Part shown: positions 1-5,148 of the stretch, piece after piece
How positions within the stretch are numbered: the first letter of the stretch is position 1
How the letters are laid out: each line of letters starts with the position of its first letter
Source of the DNA: Deltaproteobacteria bacterium
Lineage (GTDB): Bacteria; Desulfobacterota; Desulfobacteria; Desulfobacterales; B30-G6
Reading direction: 5' to 3'
Length of the DNA: 6,647 nt
NCBI GenBank assembly: GCA_019313725.1
Contig: JAFDAT010000191.1
Location: 1-6,647, forward strand
Program-made: the position numbers and the translations under genes
Notes under the pieces: generated by a model
What the model was told of the DNA's origin: nothing
What the model saw: only the letters and a program-made list of their open reading frames with translations
Database searches by the model: none

Positions 1-358
1 CGAGGGCCCGATGGACATCTTCGGCGAGTTGTTTGCCGTGACCCCTCAATTTAAGGCCGTAAGCGACATTCCTGAACACATTGCGCTTCATCAGGAAGGG
101 TTCCTGGGGGAGCAGGGTGATGCGGAACCGGGCTTCATCTGAAAACGGCGCCACCCTGCGGCCCTTGAAACGGATTTCACCGCGGGTCGGTTTTTCGATC
201 AGTCCCAGCATTTTCAAGAGCGTACTCTTCCCGCTGCCGTTGGGCCCGATGAGTCCCACGATGGACGCCGGCTGGATTTCAAGGTGCTCGATTTCAAGCA
301 CTGTCTTACCGGCATAGGTATGTTTCAGGGTGTCTATCTCAAATATGGGCGGTCCCAT
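1..358 (-). CDS. tupC: Tungstate ABC transporter ATP-binding protein (5' part, cut by window edge)
   Basis: Cytoplasmic ATPase that would power tungstate uptake through the TupB permease. Only the first 119 residues are present; the rest lies beyond base 1. Seen directly: a Walker A motif GPNGSGKST at residues 38-46 and a Q-loop LLPQEPFLM with the glutamine at residue 85, followed by NVAYGLKLRG, typical of ABC importer ATPases of the molybdate/tungstate/phosphate group. The ABC signature and Walker B lie outside the window. The ATG at 358 follows the tupB stop after only 2 bases and has a GGAGG Shine-Dalgarno (plus-strand 367-371) 8 bases upstream inside the end of tupB, so translation is probably coupled. 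The ABC ATPase family call is certain; the tungstate assignment rests on the neighbouring tupA and tupB. Confidence 0.93.
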   Translation of the reverse strand, partial: MGPPIFEIDTLKHTYAGKTVLEIEHLEIQPASIVGLIGPNGSGKSTLLKMLGLIEKPTRGEIRFKGRRVAPFSDEARFRITLLPQEPFLMKRNVFRNVAYGLKLRGHGKQLAEDVHRAL

Positions 359-360
359 GG

Positions 361-1050
361 TTAATACCTCCGGCGCAAAAATGACACGGAAACATTCACG
401 CAGAATGCAATTGTCAGGAGGACGAGGCCCAGAGCAACACCCATTCCGAATTGCCCCTTGTTGGTCTCCAGCGCGATAGCGGTGGTGATGGTGCGTGTGT
501 GCCATTTTATGTTGCCGCCGACCATCATGGATATGCCGACTTCGGTCATGACGCGTCCATAGGCGGCGATGGCTCCGGCCAGCAATCCGTGCCGGGCTTC
601 CCACAGACTGCTCATAAAAAGCTGTTGCCGGTTGGCACCCATGGAGATGATGGCGGTACGCAGTTTTTTATCCGTACTTTCTATCGCAGTGGCACTCAGG
701 CCGATGACAATGGGCAGGGCCAGAATGGTCTGGCCGATGGCAATGCCCGGCAGGGTGAAAAGCAGGCTGAAGTCGCCCAGAGGCCCGCGGCGGGTCAGGA
801 AGGCATAAACGATCAGGCCGATAAATACGGTGGGCAGCGCCATCAATGTATCCACAACGGTCCGGACGGATTTCTTACCCCTGAAATTGAAATAGCCCAG
901 GCAGAAGCCAAGGGGGATCCCCGCGATCAGGCTGCAGCAGATGGAATAGCTGGACACCATGACGGTGGCCCAGATTGCGGAATAGGTTTCCGCATTGCCG
1001 CTCCACAGCAAATGAAAGGCCTGTACAAAACCGTTTGATAAAAATTCCAT
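361..1050 (-). CDS. tupB: Tungstate ABC transporter permease
   Basis: Inner-membrane permease subunit, expected to work as a dimer with two TupC ATPases and the periplasmic TupA. The 229-residue protein has about five hydrophobic segments; counted from the longer start at 1065 these lie near residues 28-58, 70-90, 104-127, 160-180 and 206-229. An EAA-type cytoplasmic loop that contacts the ATPase is visible at about 142-171 (MGANRQQLF...AAYGR). The length is normal for TupB-like permeases. Start choice: an ATG at 1065 lies in frame but has no Shine-Dalgarno, whereas the ATG at 1050 has GGA six bases upstream and gives the family-like N-terminus MEFL. The stop is 2 bases from the tupC start. 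Unusually for such an operon, tupB is about 215 bases from tupA. Tungstate rather than molybdate specificity is inferred from TupA. Confidence 0.9.
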   Translation of the reverse strand: MEFLSNGFVQAFHLLWSGNAETYSAIWATVMVSSYSICCSLIAGIPLGFCLGYFNFRGKKSVRTVVDTLMALPTVFIGLIVYAFLTRRGPLGDFSLLFTLPGIAIGQTILALPIVIGLSATAIESTDKKLRTAIISMGANRQQLFMSSLWEARHGLLAGAIAAYGRVMTEVGISMMVGGNIKWHTRTITTAIALETNKGQFGMGVALGLVLLTIAFCVNVSVSFLRRRY

Positions 1051-1065
1051 TTCAGTTCCATTCAT

Positions 1066-1229
1066 TAGAAACAGTCAGCCATATTTGAGAACAGCATTCC
1101 TGTCCCAAAACCTGGGATATAAATCACCATCCGTTCTGATGCATGTTTCTAATGTGTATGATTTATAAATTTTCATGAATTCGCGTAACGCGTAAAATGA
1201 ACATACGGATAATTTAGTGATAGTGGATG
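1066..1229 (-). other. tupA-tupB intergenic spacer with possible secondary promoter
   Basis: A spacer with no convincing gene. On the minus strand a weak promoter-like pair is visible: GTTACG (plus 1184-1189) and TATAAA (plus 1162-1167) separated by 16 bases, about 110 bases upstream of tupB. The -35 half falls inside a tandem direct repeat, GCGTAAC then GCGTAAA on the plus strand (1183-1196, period 7). This could let tupBC be transcribed separately from tupA, or bind a regulator, but both elements match consensus poorly. A 33-codon minus-strand reading frame (1176 to 1075) lacks a ribosome-binding site and is not called as a gene. Confidence 0.3.
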
Positions 1230-1263
1230 TTTCATGCTTTGTTGTGCGCGTCAGAGCATGAAA
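1230..1263 (-). promoter_or_regulatory. Intercistronic hairpin directly after tupA
   Basis: Perfect 9-bp inverted repeat TTTCATGCT (1230-1238) and AGCATGAAA (1255-1263). The stem can extend inward to 12 bp with one G-U pair, leaving a loop of about 10 bases. It begins 2 bases past the tupA stop codon on the minus strand. No run of T follows it in the direction of tup transcription, so it is not a standard intrinsic terminator. A role in protecting the tupA message from 3' decay, or in partial attenuation that keeps binding protein above permease, is inference. Confidence 0.55.
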
Positions 1264-1265
1264 AT

Positions 1266-2087
1266 TTATTGGGCATTGGGGGAAAACAAAGGTTTACCCA
1301 AAAGTTTGAAATCTTTTATTAATTGCTGGGCTTCGGCTCCGGTAATCCATGCGGTGAATTTTTTTACCAGCACGTATTCAGCATTGGGGCAATGGGCTGT
1401 ATCGATGGCGATCACACTGTATTGGTTCAACAGCACAGCATCGCCCTCAACCAGGATTTTAAGGGGCGGCTTTCCACCCATGTTGTCTTCATATTTTATG
1501 TAGGTTCCCCGGTCGGTCATGGTGTACCCGTTGCGTTCTGCGGCGACGTTAATGGTTGTCAGCATGCCCTGGCCGGTCTGAACATACCACTTCTCTTTTT
1601 CCGGCACGGGCAGGCCGGCGGCCCTCCAGAGTGAAATTTCTTTTTTATTGGTTCCGGAGTTGTCGCCGCGGCTCACAAAAAGGGCCTGGTTGGCCTTGAT
1701 TGCTTTAAGAGCCTCTGTTATGGGTTTGCCCTTGATCAGGATATCGGCAGCCGGACCGATAATGACGAAGTCGTTGTACATGATTTCCCGCCGGTCCTTG
1801 CCGAAACCGGCGTTGACGAACTTTTTTTCAGCAGACGGGGCATGGACTATTAAAATGTCCACATCACAGTTTTCGCCAAGTTTGAGGGCTTTGCCGGTGC
1901 CTGTCGCGGTCCACTTGATTTCAATGCCGGTCGCCGCCTGAAATTCCGGCATCAGGTAGTCCAGCAGGCCGGTGTTATCCGTACTGGTGGTGGTGGCCAT
2001 CATCAGGGCATCCCCGGCAATGGTGTTTATGGGCATAGAACAGATAATGACCGCCAGACCGATAAGCGCTGAAAGTGCTTTTTTCAC
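1266..2087 (-). CDS. tupA: Tungstate ABC transporter periplasmic binding protein
   Basis: Secreted or lipid-free periplasmic binding protein that captures tungstate for TupBC. The 273-residue product starts with a clear signal peptide: lysines at 2-3, a hydrophobic core at about 5-20, and a likely cleavage after TIA near residue 24. Mature-protein signatures of TupA seen here: TTTS at 32-35 (oxyanion-binding loop), DVDILIVHAP at 75-84, RREIMYNDFVIIGP at 99-112, SRGDNSGT at 139-146 and YTMTDRGTY at 188-196. Start choice: a longer in-frame start would be TTG at 2126 with no ribosome site and a polar N-terminus; the GTG at 2087 has AAGGA 7 bases upstream and gives a textbook signal peptide. First gene of the tup set; a hairpin follows its stop. 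Paralogues for molybdate (ModA) lack this TTTS arrangement, so tungstate is preferred. Confidence 0.94.
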   Translation of the reverse strand: MKKALSALIGLAVIICSMPINTIAGDALMMATTTSTDNTGLLDYLMPEFQAATGIEIKWTATGTGKALKLGENCDVDILIVHAPSAEKKFVNAGFGKDRREIMYNDFVIIGPAADILIKGKPITEALKAIKANQALFVSRGDNSGTNKKEISLWRAAGLPVPEKEKWYVQTGQGMLTTINVAAERNGYTMTDRGTYIKYEDNMGGKPPLKILVEGDAVLLNQYSVIAIDTAHCPNAEYVLVKKFTAWITGAEAQQLIKDFKLLGKPLFSPNAQ

Positions 2088-2132
2088 CTTTTTATCCTTT
2101 CCGTTGTGAGGGTTATCTGTTTTCAACGGATT

Positions 2133-2162
2133 CTATTAGGTGCTTTTCAGATTTATTGTCAA
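2133..2162 (-). promoter_or_regulatory. Possible tupA promoter
   Basis: A perfect -35 hexamer TTGACA is present on the minus strand (plus 2157-2162). The best candidate at 18 bases spacing is TAATAG (plus 2133-2138), a poor -10; a better hexamer TAGAAT (plus 2130-2135) sits at 21 bases, which is too long. Either would place the transcript start between the promoter and the GTG at 2087, which supports GTG rather than the TTG at 2126 as start. The weak -10 suggests a need for activation or a different sigma factor. Confidence 0.4.
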
Positions 2163-2180
2163 TATATTTTTAAATTAAAT

Positions 2181-2220
2181 ACTAAATATAACTTATAATA
2201 ACTAAAAATTACGTAAAAAT
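2181..2220. repeat. Four 10-bp phased A/T-rich units upstream of tupA
   Basis: On the plus strand four consecutive decamers each begin with AC followed by A/T-only or nearly A/T-only sequence: ACTAAATATA, ACTTATAATA, ACTAAAAATT, ACGTAAAAAT. The exact 10-bp period puts the units on one face of the helix, roughly 20-60 bases upstream of the TTGACA. This could be a curved region or a multi-subunit operator for tungstate control. Low complexity makes chance plausible. Confidence 0.4.
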
Positions 2221-2344
2221 ATCTGCTTATGATGAAATAAACCAGCTTACCGGCCGCCTTAAACTTACCGGTTGGGGCAGGTGCCAAGATAGCCGACCCT
2301 CGGGCAGTTTTTAATCTAAACAAGAAATCCGAATCCTACAGGAG
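2221..2344. other. Spacer between vapC and the tup promoter region
   Basis: No gene and no convincing intrinsic terminator for vapC is visible. The stretch holds an 8-bp direct repeat CTTACCGG at 2246-2253 and 2264-2271 (period 18), and ends in A-rich sequence around 2315-2338 that resembles the repeat family seen at 3210-3260. With 2088-2220 it makes up the leader and control region of tupA. Confidence 0.3.
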
Positions 2345-2755
2345 TTACGGCTCCGGACTGATCAGCTTTATCGAGGGAAAATAAGTGCGGTACCGGGAAA
2401 GGTCTCTGGTGATTAATGGGATATCAAGTATGGCCGCATGGGCGCCGATAAAAAAATCAGGCAGAGGGGACCGCTTTGTTCCACTGTTTTTCCTGTAATT
2501 CAGAAAAGCCTTTCCGGCTAAAAACAGAGCCTCTTTAGGAATTTCAACCATCAGGAATCCGCCTTTATTGAGGGCTGATTCCAATTCTTCTATCCTTTTG
2601 AAACCGATGGAGACTTCAGTATACACAATTGGATTGATGTAAAGATTTGTATATACGCTGTATTCCGCTAAAACGGATTCAGCCCAATCAGCCCACTTAG
2701 GATCGTCGAGAAAAATATCCAAAATAACATTTGCGTCAACCAGAAGGCCCTTCAC
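2345..2755 (-). CDS. vapC: PIN-domain ribonuclease toxin, VapC family
   Basis: Predicted Mg2+-dependent RNase toxin that VapB holds inactive. The 136-residue length is normal for VapC. The four acidic active-site residues of the PIN fold are all visible: D7 in LLVDANVILD, E47 in VYTEV, D100 in PLPDFFIGAHA and D118 in LITRDLSRY. The C-terminal PLIT(R)D...YFP pattern is typical of the family. The start is GTG at 2755, overlapping the vapB stop in a 4-base GTGA, which indicates translational coupling. The gene is visibly more A+T-rich than the mtnA side of the window, which fits mobile acquisition. The target RNA (initiator tRNA, other tRNA or 23S rRNA) cannot be told from sequence. Confidence 0.93.
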   Translation of the reverse strand: MKGLLVDANVILDIFLDDPKWADWAESVLAEYSVYTNLYINPIVYTEVSIGFKRIEELESALNKGGFLMVEIPKEALFLAGKAFLNYRKNSGTKRSPLPDFFIGAHAAILDIPLITRDLSRYRTYFPSIKLISPEP

Positions 2756-2979
2756 CGGTCCACCCTTGTCAGGGACATAATTTCGTCCGTGGTCATATTG
2801 ACGGTTGCTATGCCGCGCAATTTTGCAAACTTGCGGGTTGAGGCTTTTTTCCCTTTTCTTTTTACCAGGAACACGCGGCCTTTTTCCTCGATAAAATCAA
2901 TTTCTGTAGCCGGGTATATCATAAGTTTTTCACGGATGTGCTGAGGGATTGTGACTTGGCCTTTTGTAGTTACTCTCAT
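2752..2979 (-). CDS. vapB: AbrB/SpoVT-type antitoxin, VapB family
   Basis: DNA-binding antitoxin, 75 residues. The N-terminal swapped-hairpin AbrB domain is clear: RVTTKGQVTIPQHIREKL at residues 2-19, then EIDFIEEKGRVFLVKRK. The basic C-terminal tail (about 40-75) would wrap and inhibit the VapC active site. Start choice: an in-frame TTG at 2985 sits one base from the Shine-Dalgarno and is unusable, whereas the ATG at 2979 has GGAGG (plus 2987-2991) 7 bases upstream. First gene of the pair; overlaps vapC by 4 bases. Members of this family usually repress their own promoter together with the toxin, and a palindromic operator lies directly upstream. Confidence 0.93.
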   Translation of the reverse strand: MRVTTKGQVTIPQHIREKLMIYPATEIDFIEEKGRVFLVKRKGKKASTRKFAKLRGIATVNMTTDEIMSLTRVDR

Positions 2980-2993
2980 GAGCAAACCTCCAG

Positions 2994-3027
2994 TTATAAG
3001 TATTACTGGTAATAGTAATACTTATAA
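2994..3027. promoter_or_regulatory. VapB/VapBC operator palindrome
   Basis: Perfect 14-bp inverted repeat TTATAAGTATTACT (2994-3007) and AGTAATACTTATAA (3014-3027) around a 6-bp spacer. Nested inside is a second palindrome, TATTAC-TG-GTAATA (3001-3014), so there are three TATTAC/GTAATA half-sites. It lies between the vapB Shine-Dalgarno and the -35 box and covers the -10, the arrangement expected for autorepression by a dimeric AbrB-type antitoxin and for toxin-dependent conditional cooperativity. Confidence 0.8.
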
Positions 3028-3040
3028 TATGCAATGTCAA
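3012..3040 (-). promoter_or_regulatory. vapBC promoter
   Basis: On the minus strand, a perfect -35 TTGACA (plus 3035-3040), a 17-base spacer and -10 TACTAT (plus 3012-3017, four of six consensus bases). The -10 is buried in the operator palindrome. Predicted transcript start is near 3005, leaving a leader of about 25 bases with the GGAGG site. Confidence 0.65.
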
Positions 3041-3382
3041 TTACGAAATGCAAAATTGAAAGTCGCTTTTTCATAGCCGTTGTGTTAGTAAATATCAATG
3101 GCCAAATAGCAAATAACAAACAAATCACAATGATAAAAAACCAAATTCCAAAAAGTAGATACCCGGGTCCAAAGGGTCCGGCCCTGATTATACCCTATAA
3201 GGGTTTACAACGAAATCCTAAATCCGAATATCGGAATTCGAAACAAATCCAAATATCAAAGGTTCAAAGGCTCCAAACATGAGCCATTGGCATAAGCCTC
3301 GGTAACCTTGTCTCGATGATTTGAATTTAGATCATTTGATATTGTTTAGGATTTAGATATTCGTGCTTCGAATTTTATCTTC
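3041..3382. repeat. Gene-free spacer with A-rich intergenic repeat remnants
   Basis: No credible gene. The stretch is built of A-rich motifs of the AAATCC/AAACAAAT type. Two copies face each other: ACGAAATCCTAAATCC (3210-3225) and GGATTTAGATATTCGT (3349-3364), complementary at 13 of 16 positions. Also present are an 8-bp palindrome ACCCGGGT (3161-3168), a direct repeat GGGTCC (3165-3170, 3174-3179) and a small hairpin ACCCT-ATA-AGGGT (3192-3204). The look is that of dispersed non-coding repeats or a decayed small element common in Desulfobacterota spacers, from memory rather than comparison. It separates the divergent vapBC and mtnA transcription units. Confidence 0.5.
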
Positions 3383-3460
3383 TCCAGTATCGGAAGAGCC
3401 TGATGGCTCTGACCTGGCCTAGCGGATCAGGTTTTTAATACTGGAATAAAAAGGTGATCC
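3383..3460 (+). promoter_or_regulatory. Structured 5' leader of mtnA, possible riboswitch-like element
   Basis: The leader can fold as a three-way junction. P1: TCCAGTAT (3383-3390) with ATACTGGA (3438-3445), 8 bp. P2: AGAGCC-TGAT-GGCTCT (3395-3410), 6 bp with a 4-base loop. P3: GACCTGG (3411-3417) with TCAGGTT (3427-3433), 7 bp including two G-U pairs, followed by a run of T (3432-3436). Competing pairs exist: GGATCA (3424-3429) with TGATCC (3455-3460), and ACCT (3412-3415) with AGGT (3452-3455), which together would break P3 and hide the mtnA Shine-Dalgarno. No known riboswitch class is recognised. An attenuator or a small inverted-repeat element are alternatives. Confidence 0.5.
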
Positions 3461-3462
3461 AA

Positions 3463-4575
3463 ATGAAAGTGGATGGCAGGGATACGAGGCCGATCCGGCT
3501 GAGCGGGGATGGAAAAACGGTGCAGGTGATCGATCAGCGGCGCCTGCCCCACGAGTTTGTGGTTCTGGACCTGGTCACGGTGGACGATGTCATCATGGCC
3601 ATACAGGAGATGGTTGTGCGGGGGGCGCCCCTCATCGGTGTCACGGCAGCCTACGGTGTTTTTGTCGCGGCGCTCAACGCCGAAGGGCGGTCGGACAGTT
3701 TTGCCTATTTTTCAGGGGAGTGCAAGCGGATCAAAGCGGCCCGGCCCACAGCCATTAACCTTATCTGGGGTGTGGAAAGAGTGACGGCCGTGGTCAGGGA
3801 GATGCGTGATGACGCTGCCAGGATCGATGCCGCCAGAGTCGAGGCGGGGCTTATCGCCGAAGCAGAGGCTGAGAATTGCCACCTGATAGGCGAGTACGGC
3901 GTGGAGATCGTGGAAGCCATCAGCCGGCGGAAAAAGGGAAAAACGGTCCATATTCTGACGCACTGCAATGCCGGCTGGCTGGCCTGCATAGAATACGGGA
4001 CGGCGACCGCGCCTATGTATGCTGCGTTTGACAGGGGGCTGGACATTCATATCTGGGTGGACGAAACCCGGCCTCTAAACCAGGGGGCCAGACTAACGGC
4101 ATGGGAGTTGGGCAAGCACGGCATCGACCACACCATCGTGACGGACAATGCCGGCGGGCACCTGATGCAGCACGGCATGGTGGACCTGGTGATTGTGGGA
4201 ACGGACCGCACCACGCACACCGGGGACGTGGCCAATAAAATCGGCACGTACCTCAAGGCACTGGCCGCCCGCGACAATCAGGTTCCGTTTTATGTGGCCC
4301 TGCCATCGAGCACCTTCGATTGGGAACTAAAAGACGGCGTGAAGGATATACCCATTGAAGAAAGGGACCCGGACGAAGTCAGATATGTGCAGGGGCTGGA
4401 AAATGGTGCCGTCAAAAAGGTGATGATTTCGCCGCCGGAAAGCAAGGCAGCCAATTATGCCTTTGACGTCACCCCGGCGCGCCTGGTAACGGGATTTATC
4501 ACCGAAAGGGGCATCTGCAAGGCTGACGCAGAGGCCATTGCTGCGCTTTTTCCTGAAAAGGGTGACTGTTTCTAA
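3463..4575 (+). CDS. mtnA: S-methyl-5-thioribose-1-phosphate isomerase
   Basis: Cytoplasmic aldose-ketose isomerase converting methylthioribose-1-phosphate to methylthioribulose-1-phosphate in methylthioadenosine salvage; eIF2B-alpha-like fold. The 370 residues are a normal length. Seen: VVRGAPLIGVTAAYG at 51-65, catalytic cysteine C168 in LTHCNAGWLA, VDETRPLNQGARLTAWEL at 199-216, catalytic aspartate D248 in GTDR, DVANKIGTY at 255-263 and DVTPARLVTGFITERG at 335-350. Slightly divergent around the aspartate: GTDRTTHTGD instead of the usual GADR...NGD. Start choice: ATG at 3463 with AGGTGA 5 bases upstream; an in-frame GTG at 3454 lies within that site. No mtnB/C/D neighbours are visible, so in this anaerobe the product may enter an aldolase shunt (inference). 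ahbB follows after 44 bases. Confidence 0.93.
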   Translation: MKVDGRDTRPIRLSGDGKTVQVIDQRRLPHEFVVLDLVTVDDVIMAIQEMVVRGAPLIGVTAAYGVFVAALNAEGRSDSFAYFSGECKRIKAARPTAINLIWGVERVTAVVREMRDDAARIDAARVEAGLIAEAEAENCHLIGEYGVEIVEAISRRKKGKTVHILTHCNAGWLACIEYGTATAPMYAAFDRGLDIHIWVDETRPLNQGARLTAWELGKHGIDHTIVTDNAGGHLMQHGMVDLVIVGTDRTTHTGDVANKIGTYLKALAARDNQVPFYVALPSSTFDWELKDGVKDIPIEERDPDEVRYVQGLENGAVKKVMISPPESKAANYAFDVTPARLVTGFITERGICKADAEAIAALFPEKGDCF

Positions 4576-4583
4576 TGAATATA

Positions 4584-4614
4584 TTGACATCTCAATTAGG
4601 ATAGCCTTTATAAA
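4584..4614 (+). promoter_or_regulatory. Possible internal promoter for ahbB
   Basis: A perfect TTGACA (4584-4589) is followed after 17 bases by TTTATA (4607-4612) or after 19 bases by TATAAA (4609-4614). Transcription would begin about at the ahbB ATG (4620), giving a leaderless message. This agrees with the lack of a well-placed Shine-Dalgarno before ahbB, where the nearest purine run AGGA is about 17 bases away. Co-transcription with mtnA remains the alternative. Confidence 0.35.
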
Positions 4615-4619
4615 CCGCC

Positions 4620-5087
4620 ATGTTGACAGATCTGGAAAAAAAAATAGTCGTAGCCATCCAGGGGGACCTTCCGGTTACCGCGACGCCGTACCGTGGTATC
4701 GCCGAAAATCTGGGCATTTCCGAGGACCTGCTGCTGAACACGCTCGAAAGCCTCTGCGAGCGCGGCGTGATACGGCGTTTCGGCGCCACCCTGCGGCACC
4801 AGAAGTCGGGTTTCAAGGCCAATGCCATGGTGGCCTGGCGCGTGGATGAGGAGCGGGCCGATGCGGTTGGAAAAATATTTGCCGCCTTCAAAGAGGTTTC
4901 CCACTGCTACCACAGAAATCCAACCGATGACTGGCCCTACAGCCTTTACACCATGGTGCATGCCGGCGACGAGACCGGCTGCAGGGAAACAGCATCCCGG
5001 ATGTCCGCGAAAGCGGTGGTGACGGATTACACCCTTCTGTTCAGCCGAAAAGAGTTGAAAAAAACATCTATGCAGTACTTCTCATAA
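4620..5087 (+). CDS. ahbB: Siroheme decarboxylase beta subunit (AhbB, Lrp/AsnC-like)
   Basis: With AhbA, removes two acetate carboxyls from sirohaem to give 12,18-didecarboxysirohaem in the alternative haem pathway of sulfate reducers and archaea. The 155 residues are of usual length. An Lrp/AsnC-type helix-turn-helix spans about 4-50 and ends in the family's GVIRRFGATLRHQ at 49-61, with H60. The ligand-binding half shows NAMVAW at 68-73, VSHCYHR at 93-99 and DDWPYSLYTMVHA at 103-115, close to the AhbB/NirD-L consensus. Start: an in-frame stop at 4611-4613 leaves ATG 4620 as the first start; no good Shine-Dalgarno is seen. It lies 44 bases after mtnA and ends in TAATAA within a terminator stem. 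No ahbA, ahbC or ahbD is next to it here. A purely regulatory Lrp protein is less likely given the conserved catalytic-half motifs. Confidence 0.87.
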   Translation: MLTDLEKKIVVAIQGDLPVTATPYRGIAENLGISEDLLLNTLESLCERGVIRRFGATLRHQKSGFKANAMVAWRVDEERADAVGKIFAAFKEVSHCYHRNPTDDWPYSLYTMVHAGDETGCRETASRMSAKAVVTDYTLLFSRKELKKTSMQYFS

Positions 5088-5145
5088 TAAAATCATGCGC
5101 CCAAAAATCGTGGTAAACAATTTTTAGGCGCCTGATTTTATTATG
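5083..5145 (+). terminator. Long hairpin terminator after ahbB, probably bidirectional
   Basis: Inverted repeat with arms 5083-5108 and 5120-5145, 24 of 26 positions paired (mismatches at 5096/5132 and 5102/5126), around an 11-base loop. The GC core GCGCC/GGCGC is flanked by A tracts on the left and T tracts on the right (TGATTTTATT), so it can end transcription from either side. The left arm starts inside the last codons of ahbB and includes its stop. Confidence 0.8.
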
Positions 5146-5148
5146 TCT

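Noticed and set aside
451..1038. Long plus-strand reading frame opposite tupB
   Set aside because: Antisense shadow of the permease; composition is glycine, glutamine and aspartate rich with no domain, and tupB is clearly real.
1075..1176. 33-codon minus-strand frame ending 9 bases before the ATG at 1065
   Set aside because: Considered as a leader peptide for tupB, but there is no Shine-Dalgarno and no run of diagnostic codons.
2088..2230. Molybdenum/tungsten cofactor riboswitch upstream of tupA
   Set aside because: The region is almost all A/T with no stable GC stems, so the large Moco-type RNA fold is not present.
3034..3282. 82-codon plus-strand frame in the vapBC-mtnA spacer
   Set aside because: Its translation (NPKSEYRNSKQIQISK and similar) is the product of reading A-rich intergenic repeats; no domain and no ribosome site.
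3411..3436. P3 plus T run as a plain terminator for an upstream gene
   Set aside because: No plus-strand gene precedes it in the window, and it lies within the mtnA leader, so attenuation or a leader structure fits better.
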